Source of the DNA: Nocardia panacis
Lineage (GTDB): Bacteria; Actinomycetota; Actinomycetes; Mycobacteriales; Mycobacteriaceae
Assembly (NCBI RefSeq): GCF_003598715.1
Contig: NZ_QZFU01000023.1
Location: 124,001 to 188,000 of the forward strand
Length of the DNA: 64,000 nucleotides
Direction: 5' to 3'
Shown here: positions 18,504 through 27,909 of the stretch, in pieces
Layout: each line of letters begins with the position of its first letter
Numbering within the stretch: the stretch's first letter is position 1
Notes under the pieces: model-generated
The model's input: the letters and a program-made list of their open reading frames with translations, nothing else
Told to the model about the DNA's origin: nothing
The model's database searches: none
Translations under genes and position numbers: made by a program

Positions 18504-19502
18504 TCACGGCAGGGCGGGCGCGTCGCGTTTGGTGTAGGAGACGACCGGCGCGGATTCCACAGCCCGGACGCCGTCGAGTCCGCCGAGGCGGGTGGCGAGG
18601 TAGTCGTAGAGCGCGACGGTGTCGCGGAATACCGTGACGGCGAAAAGGTTGTGCGGGCCGGTGATCGCAGCGAGGAACGCGGTCTGCGGGTCGGCGGCGA
18701 GGCTTTGCGCGACCGTCGTCAGTCGGCCGGGTGCGACGGTGAGCCAGAGTACGCACGAGACCGGGTGGCCGAGCGCCGTCGGATCGACCTCGACGTCGAA
18801 GCGGAGTTTTCCGGCGCGACGCAATTCGTCGACGCGGCGGCGAACCGCGGATTCGGACCATCCGGTCCGCCGCGCCAAATCCGGGTACGCGGCCCGACCG
18901 TCGGCGGCGAGGGCGGGCAGCAGCTTGCGATCCAGGTCGCTGCTGGGCATCGGCCCGGCCGATGGACCGGTCGGCCCGATCTCGGAGACCATCGACGCAG
19001 CCGGAATCGACTCGGCCGGAGCGGGATTCGAGCGCAGGGCCGCGATCTGGGCGGGTGTGAGCGCGGAGGTTCGCGCGTGCCAGCGGCGGTCCGTGAGCGG
19101 TCGCAGCAGCCGATGCGCCGACAGGTCCAGCACCTGTGGGTTGCGGGCGAGCGCGGCCAACGGGACAGGTCCCTCGTCCGGGATCCGGAACAGACATCCG
19201 ATCTCGGTGCCACCGGAGAATACCGTCACCCACGCGGTGTCGGTCCGGGTGCTCAACGAGCGGGCCAGTCCCGGCGTCGCGGTGGGGCGCACCCGGATTC
19301 GCACAATCCATGCCGCGGTTCGGTCACCGTCGGCGACACCGGTCACGCGGACCATTCCGGTGGCGCGCAACCTGCCGTACCGGCGGGCTACGGTGCGGTC
19401 GGAGACGCCGAGAACCTCGGCGATACGCGCGAACGCCGCCCGACCGTCGATCTGCAACGCGTGCAGCAGGCGCAGGTCGAGGTCGTCGATGGCTGAATCC
19501 AT
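18504..19502 (-). CDS. Lrp/AsnC-family regulator with two tandem modules
   Basis: 332 residues, about twice the usual Lrp length. The first HTH (DLDLRLLHALQIDGRAAFARIAE region, residues 7-50) with its ligand-sensing part is followed near residue 188 by a second one (DLDRKLLPALAADGRAAYPD region) and another sensor domain. Fused two-module AsnC regulators are known in actinobacteria. It is divergent from the VOC and esterase genes across 85 bases, which suggests it controls them (inference). Confidence 0.88.
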   Translation of the reverse strand: MDSAIDDLDLRLLHALQIDGRAAFARIAEVLGVSDRTVARRYGRLRATGMVRVTGVADGDRTAAWIVRIRVRPTATPGLARSLSTRTDTAWVTVFSGGTEIGCLFRIPDEGPVPLAALARNPQVLDLSAHRLLRPLTDRRWHARTSALTPAQIAALRSNPAPAESIPAASMVSEIGPTGPSAGPMPSSDLDRKLLPALAADGRAAYPDLARRTGWSESAVRRRVDELRRAGKLRFDVEVDPTALGHPVSCVLWLTVAPGRLTTVAQSLAADPQTAFLAAITGPHNLFAVTVFRDTVALYDYLATRLGGLDGVRAVESAPVVSYTKRDAPALP

Positions 19503-19587
19503 CGCAACAGCCTAGGCGGGTGTCGGATTCCGGCGTCGCGTCGTCGATGGGCGGACTCGGGAACCCCGGCCCAGCAGGCTCGCAGCC

Positions 19588-20451
19588 ATGAGCGCAGAGA
19601 TCACCTCCTTCCATCACATCGGCCTGCTGAGCCGCGACCTCGACGGCATGGCGGCCAAGTACGAATCACTCGGCTTCACCCTGAGCCCGCGCTCACGCCA
19701 CATGCTGGCCGCGCGGCCCGGTGCGCGGCCGACCCCGAGTTGCACCGCCAATCAGTGCGTGCTGTTCGGCGGCTCCTATCTCGAATTGCTCGGCATCGTC
19801 GACGAATCCGCGCCGGATCAGTGGCAGGTCAAACCGCTGCGCGACGGCTTGCAGATCATCAACTTCGACACCGACGCGCCCGAGGCCCTGCGCGAACGTC
19901 TCGCCGCCGCCGGGGTCGCCGTATCCGGTGTGCTCGGTCTGGAACGCGAGGTCGACACCGAGGACGGTGCCGCGACCATGCGCGCCAAGGCGATGCACGT
20001 CGACCCGCGCACCACGCCCGAAGGGCTGCTCGGCTTCGCCCAGCACCTCACCCGCGAACTGGTCCATCAGCCGCGCTACCTCGACCATGCCAACGGCGCC
20101 CTGGGCCTCACTGGCGTGACGGCGGTGATCGACGACGCCGACTTCGACTCCGTCGTCGACCGGTACGGCCGGATCCTCGACACCGCACCGCTCGCCAACG
20201 GACCGCGCACGGTGGTGGCGCGCAAGGACATTCGGATGGAGTTCGTTCGTCGATCCGACGCCACCCTTGCGCTGCCCGCCGAACCGGTTCCCGCGACGAC
20301 CTATCTGGCGGCGACCACCATCCGGGTCGCCGAGGTCGAACACGCTCGCGCGATCGTGGAAAAGAGTGGGACGCCGACACGTTCGACCGACGGCGGGTTC
20401 CTGGTCTCCGCCCGCGATGCCTACGGCACCGCGCTGCGGTTCGTCGCGTGA
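19588..20451 (+). CDS. VOC-superfamily (glyoxalase-like) protein
   Basis: 287 residues. FHHIGLLSRDLDGMAAKYESLG begins a glyoxalase/VOC module of the Glyoxalase_3 type; a second module starts near ALGLTGVTAVIDDADF. VOC proteins bind a metal with a His/Glu set and act as lyases, isomerases or dioxygenases; the exact reaction cannot be told. ATG start after a short leader. The stop overlaps the esterase start as GTGA, so the two are an operon opposite the AsnC regulator. Confidence 0.8.
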   Translation: MSAEITSFHHIGLLSRDLDGMAAKYESLGFTLSPRSRHMLAARPGARPTPSCTANQCVLFGGSYLELLGIVDESAPDQWQVKPLRDGLQIINFDTDAPEALRERLAAAGVAVSGVLGLEREVDTEDGAATMRAKAMHVDPRTTPEGLLGFAQHLTRELVHQPRYLDHANGALGLTGVTAVIDDADFDSVVDRYGRILDTAPLANGPRTVVARKDIRMEFVRRSDATLALPAEPVPATTYLAATTIRVAEVEHARAIVEKSGTPTRSTDGGFLVSARDAYGTALRFVA

Positions 20452-21654
20452 TCGTCGAAACCGCGGCAGGCCGGGTTCGCGGACGAGTCGAGGGACCTGT
20501 CTCGGTATTCCGGGGCATCCCCTACGCGGCCGCACCGCGATGGCTGGCGCCGACCGCGGCCGCACCCTGGACCGGCGTCTTCGACGGGACCGAGTTCGGA
20601 CCGATCGCACCGCAGCCCGCGAGCAGGCTGACGGTCATGGGTTCCTTCGACCTGCCGCAGGCGGAAGACTGCCTGTCACTGAACATCTGGGCGCCACCCG
20701 GCGCCGGGCACCCGGTCCTGGTATTCCTGCACGGTGGTGGATTCACCACCGGATCCGGTCGACTCGACTGGTACGACGGCGGCGAACTCGCCGCTCTCGG
20801 CGACATTGTCGTGGTCACGGTGAACTATCGCCTCGGCGCGCTCGGCTACCTGGCATCGCCGGGGATCAGCGACGGCAATATGGGCCTGCTCGACCAAATC
20901 GCGGCCCTCGCCTGGGTCCGCGAGAATATCGCCGCATTCGGAGGCGACCCGACCGAGATCACCGCCGCGGGACAATCCGGCGGCGCGTATTCCCTGCTCG
21001 CCATGCTGTCCACCGACCGCGATCGTGGACTCTTCGCCAGGGCCATCCTGCAAAGTCCGCCGCTGGGCATGGCGGTGCGGCAGCCGTCGGACGCGGCCGA
21101 GAAGGGCCGAATCCTGTGGGAAGAGTCGCGGATCGATCCCGATGATCTCGAGCGGATCCGCACCGCGCCGGTCGCGAACCTGCTCGCGGCACAGCAATCC
21201 GTCGCGAGCCGCTTCCCCGGTATCGAGCCGCCGTTCCACCTGGTCGCCGCCGAGGGACTGGTCGCGGCGGATCTGCTGAACCCGGTCGCCGCGCATGGGA
21301 TTCCCATCATGATGGGCACGACCGCGCACGAAGCCGCCGCTTTCATCCCCGACGACGCCGCAGGCATCGAAACCGTACTTCGACCAGCCGATGACCCGCC
21401 TGGCACGCTCGCTCTACCCGGCACCGTGGCGATACAGCTTCGACTGGTATCCCTCCGGTTCGCCGTGGCGCGCCTGCCACTGCCTCGAACTGCCCTTCGT
21501 ACTGGGCACGGACACCGCTTGGGCCGCCGCGCCCATGCTCGGGGGCGGGCGACCACCGGCACTGGTCGCCGAGGTGCGCGGGCACTGGATCGATTTCATC
21601 CGGCACGGCGACCCCGGCTGGGCTGCGGGCACCACCCACCACTTCACCCGCTGA
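20448..21654 (+). pseudogene. Type B carboxylesterase, frameshifted and internally shortened
   Basis: From the GTG at 20448 the frame encodes a good carboxylesterase N-terminal two thirds: FRGIPYA, EDCLSLNIW, oxyanion hole HGGGF, nucleophile motif GQSGGA (S177). Around 21340-21375 similarity stops in that frame, and the C-terminal part (PYFDQPMTRLARSLYP, then FDW and CHCLELPFVLGT, ending at 21654) continues in another frame. Judged by the family, the stretch joining the two halves is also much too short. One frameshift plus a deletion explains this, leaving the catalytic His out of frame. A sequencing error could explain the frameshift but not the missing stretch. Confidence 0.75.
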
Positions 21655-21671
21655 CAGTCGGTCGGGCGGTC

Positions 21672-22256
21672 TCAGCCTCGGTTGCCCCAGAGCAGGTCGG
21701 CGGTGACCCATTCCGTCTCCCACTGCCGCAGTCGCCTGCGGTCCAGGGCGTAGCGCAGGCCGAGATAGCCTGCGACGCAGACGGTGAGGACGCCGAGGAC
21801 CGCGCCCGAGGTGAGCAGGACGGCTTTGCTCGCGGCGCGCGACTCGGCGGGCGGGGCGACCGGGTTTCCGGATTCGTTGAGCCAAATGGTCAGGGTCGCA
21901 CCGGGTTTGACGATCTTGGTGGACGAGTAGTCGGCGGTGCGCTCGGTGCCGTCGGGGGCGCGCCATGCCACCCTGGTCGGGGTGATGGGTGAGTAGAGCG
22001 GGGCCTTGCCCGCCTCGATGACCAGGGCGCTGACCTGGTGCAGTTTGGCGGTCTCGGCTTGGACCGCTCGGTTCTCGGCCGCGTAGACGCTGCCGCCGAC
22101 GAGGAATACGAGCAGCGTCGCCCCGATCAGGAAGGCGAGCGTCAGCACGATCCCACAGGTCGACTGCACGCGATCTTCCCTGCGGCGCATCGGATTTCGA
22201 TCGAATCCCGCCCTGCGGCAGGTGCGGCGCAGGACGCTCGCCGAGTGATCGGTCAT
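21672..22256 (-). CDS. Rv1733c-family membrane protein
   Basis: 194 residues. A basic N-terminus with NPMRRREDR precedes a first hydrophobic helix (GIVLTLAFLIGATLLVFLVG), an extracytoplasmic domain of about 90 residues and a second helix near the C-terminus. This layout and the NPxRRxxDR segment are those of the mycobacterial Rv1733c family, whose function is unknown. Start ATG at 22256 has AGGAGG 7 bases upstream and overlaps the TetR stop as ATGA, so it is co-transcribed with the regulator. Confidence 0.8.
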   Translation of the reverse strand: MTDHSASVLRRTCRRAGFDRNPMRRREDRVQSTCGIVLTLAFLIGATLLVFLVGGSVYAAENRAVQAETAKLHQVSALVIEAGKAPLYSPITPTRVAWRAPDGTERTADYSSTKIVKPGATLTIWLNESGNPVAPPAESRAASKAVLLTSGAVLGVLTVCVAGYLGLRYALDRRRLRQWETEWVTADLLWGNRG

Positions 22257-22900
22257 GATCGTGCCTCCTCGCATTGGGATTCGGCCGCCAACTGCGCCAA
22301 GGTGTCGAAATAGCCCGCGATGTGGGCGGGCAGCGTGGTCGGATCATCGCCCGCGGCCCAGGTCTGCAATGCGGCGACGAGCAGGGCCGAACCGACCGCG
22401 ACGACGGTCGCCGGGCGGTGGTCCAGCACCGGGTCGACCGCCAGGCGGGCGGCCAGGATGCGGCGGGATTCGGCCTCGGCCTCGAGGCGGATGCGGTGGT
22501 AGGCGGCGAAGAGCGCCGGTTCCTCGGACAGCCGCTGGAACAGTTCCCAGCGGCGGACCAGTTTCGGATCGCCGGGACCGGCGAACGCCGTGCCCAACCA
22601 GTGGTGCACGGCGGTGCGGTACGCGGTCAGCGGGGATTCGTAGGGCGGACGTTCGCGCAGGAATTCGTTGAACAGGTGCACGTCCTGGTCGATATCGCCG
22701 AGGACGGCGGCCTCGATGGAGGCGAAGTGCCTGCTGAAGGTGCGGCGGGTGACTCCGGCGCGCAGGGCGATCTCCTCCACGCCGACGGCGTCGAGCCCGC
22801 GTTCGGCGAGCAGCTCGAAGGCCGCGCGCGACAGGGCTTCTCGACTGCGCAGCGTGCGCAGCCTGCGTCCGTCCAGGTCGACTTCGTCGTCGGTACCCAT
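22253..22900 (-). CDS. TetR-family regulator
   Basis: 215 residues. The N-terminal HTH spans about residues 18-62 (REALSRAAFELLAERGLDAV, then GVTRRTFSRHF). The C-terminal domain is variable. A 7+1+7 palindrome lies 21 bases upstream of its ATG and is a natural autoregulatory operator. Co-transcribed with the Rv1733c-like gene by a 4-base overlap. Confidence 0.9.
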   Translation of the reverse strand: MGTDDEVDLDGRRLRTLRSREALSRAAFELLAERGLDAVGVEEIALRAGVTRRTFSRHFASIEAAVLGDIDQDVHLFNEFLRERPPYESPLTAYRTAVHHWLGTAFAGPGDPKLVRRWELFQRLSEEPALFAAYHRIRLEAEAESRRILAARLAVDPVLDHRPATVVAVGSALLVAALQTWAAGDDPTTLPAHIAGYFDTLAQLAAESQCEEARS

Positions 22901-22920
22901 ATCCGCAGCTTACCACCTAT

Positions 22921-22935
22921 TGTCTCAGTGAGACA
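22921..22935. promoter_or_regulatory. Palindromic operator candidate, TGTCTCA-G-TGAGACA
   Basis: Perfect 7-bp arms around one base, located 21 bp upstream of the TetR gene start. Length and symmetry suit a TetR dimer. Binding by this regulator is inference. Confidence 0.6.
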
Positions 22936-23064
22936 TTATCTAGTCGAGACTCGGATCACTCTTATCACAGGGAATAGTCGGGCGGCGGCGAAAACCGCCG
23001 CACTGTCACCGGGAAGTCGTCAAGTGGTCTCGGGAAGGCCGCTCGGTTCCGAAACGAACGTGCG

Positions 23065-24036
23065 TCACTCCGATTCGGACGGGCGGTCCAGAATCGGCTG
23101 GTGTCGTTCGGTGAGCGCACGCAACAGCCCCGCGGTGTACTCCGGCTGCGCGGCATGCACCGAGAGCTTGTTGACCACGGTGCGATACGCGTCCAGATCG
23201 GCGCGCTTGTCCAGATACAGCGCGCCGGTGAGCTGCTGCAGATACACGATGTCGGGCAGGTCGGGCTCGGCGAAGCGCAACATGGAGAACGCGCCGTCGG
23301 CCATCGTCGGCCCGGCGACGTGATCGGCGAGCACCTGCACGGTGACATTGGATTGCTCGATCGCCTCGAGCAGATATTCCAACTGCGCGCGCCACACCAT
23401 GGTGCCGCCGACCTGTCTGCGCAGGGCGGCCTCGTCGACGATGGCCCACAGTTGCGGCGGCTTGGGCCTGCGCAGAATGTGCTGGCGGCGCACCCGCAAC
23501 CGCACCCGCCGATCGATCGCGCGCGGCGACTCGTCCGGATGGGCCAGCGTGAGCAGCGCGCGGGCGTAGTCGGCGGTCTGGAGCAGCTCGGGCACCGCGC
23601 GCGGCTCGTAGCAGCGAATGAGCTGCGCGCCTTGCTCCAACCCCAGATACATGTCGAACCACTTGGGCAGCCAATCGTTCTCGCGATGCCACCACCCGGA
23701 GGCATTGCCCGCCTTGGCCAGCGCCGCGAATTCCGCGCGCTCGGCCGGATCGGTGACCCCGTAGAGCGTCAGCAGATCGTCGAGATCGCGCGAGCGCAAA
23801 CCGACCCGCCCGAGTTCGAGTCGGCTGATCTTGGAATGCGAACCACGGATGGCGTCGCCCGCGTCCTCCCTGGAGATCCCGCAGCCTTCCCGCAACCGCC
23901 GCAGCCGGGCTCCGACCACCATGCGCAGCACCGTGGGACCACCGTCCAACGGTGGATCGTCTACCTCGAAGCCGGGGATATCCTCGCGATGTCGTACCTC
24001 GAAGGGCCGCATAACCCGAGTCTGCCATGTGGACAT
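23065..24036 (-). CDS. XRE-family regulator with DUF5753 domain
   Basis: 323 residues. The HTH (about residues 38-95) contains ARLRRLREGCGISREDAGDA and GSHSKISRLELGR; the rest, with LIRCYEPRAVPELLQTADYA, is the DUF5753 domain of the Scr1/WhiJ-type regulators that abound in Streptomyces and Nocardia, usually paired with a DUF397 protein. No DUF397 gene is adjacent here; the nearest is at 27910. ATG at 24012 is an alternative start. A close paralog is encoded at 26934-27821. Confidence 0.88.
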   Translation of the reverse strand: MSTWQTRVMRPFEVRHREDIPGFEVDDPPLDGGPTVLRMVVGARLRRLREGCGISREDAGDAIRGSHSKISRLELGRVGLRSRDLDDLLTLYGVTDPAERAEFAALAKAGNASGWWHRENDWLPKWFDMYLGLEQGAQLIRCYEPRAVPELLQTADYARALLTLAHPDESPRAIDRRVRLRVRRQHILRRPKPPQLWAIVDEAALRRQVGGTMVWRAQLEYLLEAIEQSNVTVQVLADHVAGPTMADGAFSMLRFAEPDLPDIVYLQQLTGALYLDKRADLDAYRTVVNKLSVHAAQPEYTAGLLRALTERHQPILDRPSESE

Positions 24037-24088
24037 GCATTGTTTCTATGGCCGAATGGCCCTTCGCCCCAAGCTTTTCGGCGTCCGG

Positions 24089-25456
24089 TCAGCATTCGTT
24101 CGGTGCGGGCTCGCCGCGCAGCCGCGCGTCGAGCCACCCGATCGCCCCCGGATAGCCGAGCGCCGCCGCGAGCACATGCTCACCGAAGACGCTCCGATAG
24201 ACCGAGGGGACCCCGAGCGCGCACTGCTGCGCGTACAGCTCGCGGGCGCCCGCGGCGGGTATCCAGAACTCCTGCTCACCGTTGTAGATATAGAGCGGCA
24301 CAGCCGATTTCAGGCCCGCCATCCTGGTCACCGCGTAGATGTCGGCGGCCAGCGGCGAATGCAGCGGGTCCGGGATATCCGCGCCGATATCTATGGGCAG
24401 CATGAGCACGCCGGGCAGCGCGAACACCCCGGCGCAGGTGTCCTTGAGCGGCGAACTGGTCACCCACTGCGCCAGATTGTTCATATGCGCCAATATTTCC
24501 GGGCGCTCCCGGCCGATCCCGAAGACCGCCCCCATGAACACCCCCGAGGCCAGGTTGGCGTTCATGCTGCGGGCCAGCAGCTCGAAGTCGGCGGGCACCC
24601 CGCCCAGCGCCGCGCCGACGATCGACCCGGCCAACTCCGGGGCGTACCCCTCGATCAGCTTCACCGCGCCGTGGGTGGCGATGGCGCCGCCCGAATAGCC
24701 CGTCATCGCGAAACCGCTCGCACCGAACTCGTCCGACCGCAGCTCGCGCACCGCGCGAATCGCGTCGAGCACGATATGTCCGGCCACGATCGGCTCGGCG
24801 TAAGCCATCCACGGACCCTCGTGATCCGGGATGAGCACCGCGTAGCCGCGCAGGGCGGCCAGTTGGGTGGTGGGCGGAACGAAATCGGTGAAATTGCTGG
24901 AGACGAGGGAAAACCCGTGCGCCAGCGTGTAGCTCGGATCGCAGGCGCGGCCGAGCGCGTCGATCGGCAGATTGTTCACCACCACCGGACGGCCGCCGGG
25001 ACCCGACCACGGGGTGGCGGGGACGACCAGTGTCGCGGTGCCGAAGGATGGCGCGCCGTGCGCGTCGGTGCTGCGGAACTTCAGCAGCGTCGCCGCCGCG
25101 ATGGGCACGAGGACCAGCGGCGCGGCGGACGCGGTGATATCGCGGACGGCGAGGATCTCCCCCGGCGCGTGCGCGGCCAGGTCGTCGGGCCATTCGTCGA
25201 AGATCGGATCGCCCACATCCATCGGCAGGGTCGCCGCGCGCAGTGCGGCCAATTCTGGTGGCAGTCCGGCCGATCCCGCCGGGGGTCGCGGTCCGAGGGG
25301 CGGGATGGGTGGCGGCGGGATGAGCTGATCTATCAGATCCGGGAGGCCGGGCAGGGTGAACTGCGGCGGCGCGATCGGCGGCGGTTCGGGTTCGGCCGCG
25401 GCGGGTGCGGCGACGAGCAGGGTCAGGGCAGCCGTGATGGCGAGAAGGCATCTCAT
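24089..25456 (-). CDS. Secreted lipase (LIP family alpha/beta hydrolase)
   Basis: 455 residues. A signal peptide (residues 1-21, cut after AAA) precedes a proline-rich segment to about residue 65. The hydrolase core has the nucleophile motif GYSGG (S255) and DHEGPWMAY upstream; this is the layout of the secretory lipase family (PF03583), common as multiple copies in Nocardia and mycobacteria. The expected Asp and His would be in the last 120 residues (FGEHVLA is a likely His). Acts outside the cell on lipid esters. Monocistronic. Confidence 0.88.
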   Translation of the reverse strand: MRCLLAITAALTLLVAAPAAAEPEPPPIAPPQFTLPGLPDLIDQLIPPPPIPPLGPRPPAGSAGLPPELAALRAATLPMDVGDPIFDEWPDDLAAHAPGEILAVRDITASAAPLVLVPIAAATLLKFRSTDAHGAPSFGTATLVVPATPWSGPGGRPVVVNNLPIDALGRACDPSYTLAHGFSLVSSNFTDFVPPTTQLAALRGYAVLIPDHEGPWMAYAEPIVAGHIVLDAIRAVRELRSDEFGASGFAMTGYSGGAIATHGAVKLIEGYAPELAGSIVGAALGGVPADFELLARSMNANLASGVFMGAVFGIGRERPEILAHMNNLAQWVTSSPLKDTCAGVFALPGVLMLPIDIGADIPDPLHSPLAADIYAVTRMAGLKSAVPLYIYNGEQEFWIPAAGARELYAQQCALGVPSVYRSVFGEHVLAAALGYPGAIGWLDARLRGEPAPNEC

Positions 25457-26605
25457 GGCGATCTGCTCTCTTGGTGGCGGTGTCGGGTTCGCCTGGCCCC
25501 CGGAGCGATGCGGCCTTCTTCCCTCGAAATGCCCCCGCTCGCACCGGGGCCAGAAGATCAGGCTATGTGTTGGCGGGAAATGTCAGGCCGGACGCGGCCA
25601 CATCGCAATCATTCGGTTGTCGACCCGTAAGCCTGCGCCGAACCGCCGGGTGCGGATATCGCGAACCTTGGCGACCCGCTGTCGATTCGACGCGACGCGA
25701 TCGACGGTGGACGGATCGTTCCCTTTTCGACGAATGCGAATATTCGATGTGAGGCTTTCACATCGAATCGGACATTCGGCAACCCGGACGTCAATCCCGA
25801 GCCGGGAAAGGAACACGTTCTCCGGGTCGCTCTTCCCGGTATGGGACGAAAACCCCTGCGGAGGACGCTCTTCCAGATCACGACTCGGCCGCGACGATCG
25901 CGCCTCCGCTCGCCGGTGCGCGACACGCCGATCGGTAACACGATTTTCGATGATCGAGGTCGTCCGCCCACAGCATCCACTCGGCGAAGGTTGCCGCAGC
26001 GTTCGCGGATCCGTACCGGCGACCCAAACCAGCGCTGCCACACTGGAACTCAACCCTCAACACCCCGGTTGTCCGGGATGTCGCCCGAAAGATGCTCTGC
26101 CCGTAGTATCGTTAGCCACAGGTTCGCCATACAGGCTGAGTTTGTTCGAGTTAGCTTGGCGTACTTACCCTTTCGCGACACACCCGAAGGTAACGATCAT
26201 GTCACCGAAAAACCCGGCGGCGCAGCGGGAAAGATGCCGACTGGTCCTTGCGAATCCGCCCCCCGCGGGCCGATCGACGCATCGTCCCAGCTCGTCGGGC
26301 AATTAATAAACCGTCCAGTCGGAATCGCGATCCCATTTTTTCGGTGAACGCGAATTATCCGCTGCGCGAAGACAATCGCCCGTGCAGATGTACTTGCAAA
26401 TGAAAGGTGCTCCGACCTAAACTCAACGCGCAGAGCTATACAGGGGACAACCAGGGGAAGCCGCGCTGGCGAACCAATGGCCTTTGTCGCCATGGGTTTG
26501 CTACCGCCAGACATCAGGGGCGTTCGCATGGAACAACCACTTCCCGGCGGCCGGGTCGGATTCGCCGAGGCCGCACTGGCCGACTATCCAGTGAACGGTA
26601 GAAAT
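25457..26605. other. Long region without a convincing gene
   Basis: About 1.15 kb between the lipase and a small unknown gene. Open frames exist on both strands but none shows the third-position G/C bias of its neighbours, a family resemblance or a good ribosome site. It contains a small frame at 26199-26306 behind GAAGG that encodes 35 residues of low complexity, and a copy of the 20-bp motif at 26385. Base composition is milder than that of flanking genes, suggesting degraded or acquired DNA. Confidence 0.5.
26385..26404 (+). repeat. 20-bp regulatory-looking motif, copy A
   Basis: CAGATGTACTTGCAAATGAA, upstream of the small unknown gene at 26606. It matches copies at 28198 and 29507 at all but a few positions (consensus CARATGTWCTTGCAWWTGMA). 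Confidence 0.7.
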
Positions 26606-26836
26606 ATGAGCACACCGTCTACTACTCGAGGCGATCACCGGACCGCCGTCCACGATCGGGACTCCGCAGTCGCCTTCGTCATCGATGCCGTCGAATCCAC
26701 GGGTGCGGCCACCCGGCACGACTTCGACATCGACCGGATTGTCAGCACGGCACACGCCTTCGTGGACGACTGGGATATCCAAATCCTCCAGCCCGCCACC
26801 TTCTGGCGTATCGCCGCAGGCTGCATTCGTCAATAG
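26606..26836 (+). CDS. Small protein of unknown function
   Basis: 76 residues from the ATG MSTPSTT; in-frame starts exist at 26528 and 26477. The sequence is acidic with a helix-like VAFVIDAVESTG segment and ends in PATFWRIAAGCIRQ. The third-position bias and the double hairpin straight after the stop support a real gene. Its upstream motif is shared with a second small gene at 29624. No family recognised. Confidence 0.5.
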   Translation: MSTPSTTRGDHRTAVHDRDSAVAFVIDAVESTGAATRHDFDIDRIVSTAHAFVDDWDIQILQPATFWRIAAGCIRQ

Positions 26837-26851
26837 CGATTCGCCGATGGC

Positions 26852-26927
26852 GGCTGCGGATTCGCCGAATCCGCAGCCGAGGACGAGTCGGGCCGCGCAG
26901 CGGATCTGCTGCGCGGCCCGACTCGTC
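26852..26927. terminator. Double hairpin between convergent genes
   Basis: Two consecutive perfect inverted repeats. The first has a 12-bp stem GGCTGCGGATTC / GAATCCGCAGCC (26852-26878, 3-nt loop). The second has a 19-bp stem starting GACGAGTCGGG (26882-26900 with 26909-26927, 8-nt loop). They fill the space between the small unknown gene and the XRE gene and should stop transcription from both sides. Confidence 0.85.
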
Positions 26928-26933
26928 TTGGCT

Positions 26934-27821
26934 TCAGAGCCGGTCGGCGTACTCGGCCAGGATCTCCAGTGAGCGATCCGGTCGCTCGGACTGCACGCTG
27001 AGCCGGTCCATGACCGACAGGTACAGCGCCAGATCCTGCCGCCGATCCAAATACAGTGCGCTGGTGAGATGTTCGAGATAGACGATATCGGGCAGTTCGG
27101 ACTCCGCGAAACGCAGAATCGTGAACGAGCTGCCCGCCGCGGCGTGCTCCCCGGCGGAATAGGGCAGGACTTGAATCGTCACGTGCGGTAATTCCGCCAG
27201 CTTCATCAGGTGCTGCAATTGCTCGCGATGGACGCGGGGACCGCCGACATGACGGTGCAGCGCGGCCTCATCGATCACGGCCCAGACCACGGGCGGATCG
27301 ATGCGATACAGAATCTCTTGCCGTTTGGCACGCACCTCGACGCGACGATCATTGTCGGCATCCTCGTAACCGAGGGACAGCACCGACCGTGCGTACTCGG
27401 GGGTTTGCAGCAGACCGGGAATCAGATGCGCCTCATAGGTGCGAATCTTGGTGGCCGCCTGCTCCAAACCGATGTAGGTGCCGAACCAGGATGGCAGCAG
27501 ATCACTGTATCTGTGCCACCATCCCGGCTCGTTGGCCTGGCGGGCGAGCTCGAGGAACATCTCGCGTTCCGCGGGATCGACCACGCCGTAGAGGGTCAGC
27601 AGGTCGCGAATATCGCGTTCCTTGAAACCGGTGCGGCCCAGCTCCAGACGGCTGATCTTGGCATGCGAGCCACGGATGGCGTCACCAGCGGCCTCGCGGG
27701 TGATACCGCTCTCTTCCCGTAGCTTTCGCAACTGTGCGCCCAGCGCGATCCGCAGCACGGTAGGGCCGCGTTCCGCGATGGCCGATTGCACCCGGCCGTC
27801 GTCATCCGGTTCAGCGATCAT
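26934..27821 (-). CDS. XRE-family regulator with DUF5753 domain
   Basis: 295 residues from the ATG at 27821, which has GGAGA 8-10 bases upstream. The HTH has LRKLREESGITREAAGDA and GSHAKISRLELGR; the DUF5753 part follows (IRTYEAHLIPGLLQTPEYA). It is closely similar along its whole length to the protein at 23065-24036, so the two are paralogs. The DUF397 gene immediately upstream on the same strand forms the usual pair; in Streptomyces such pairs act in developmental or antibiotic control. A binding site may be the 20-bp motif found three times around this gene (inference). Confidence 0.9.
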   Translation of the reverse strand: MIAEPDDDGRVQSAIAERGPTVLRIALGAQLRKLREESGITREAAGDAIRGSHAKISRLELGRTGFKERDIRDLLTLYGVVDPAEREMFLELARQANEPGWWHRYSDLLPSWFGTYIGLEQAATKIRTYEAHLIPGLLQTPEYARSVLSLGYEDADNDRRVEVRAKRQEILYRIDPPVVWAVIDEAALHRHVGGPRVHREQLQHLMKLAELPHVTIQVLPYSAGEHAAAGSSFTILRFAESELPDIVYLEHLTSALYLDRRQDLALYLSVMDRLSVQSERPDRSLEILAEYADRL

Positions 27822-27909
27822 TGAGTTCGTCTCCGATACTCGGGGTTGCCCACAGTGTGTCACAACCACCTGTCGCGAAACACACCGCACCGATCGCCTA
27901 TGTTACCGC

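Noticed and set aside
26199..26306. 35-residue frame behind a GAAGG site
   Set aside because: Low-complexity Pro/Ser/Arg sequence without family resemblance; the apparent ribosome site can occur by chance.
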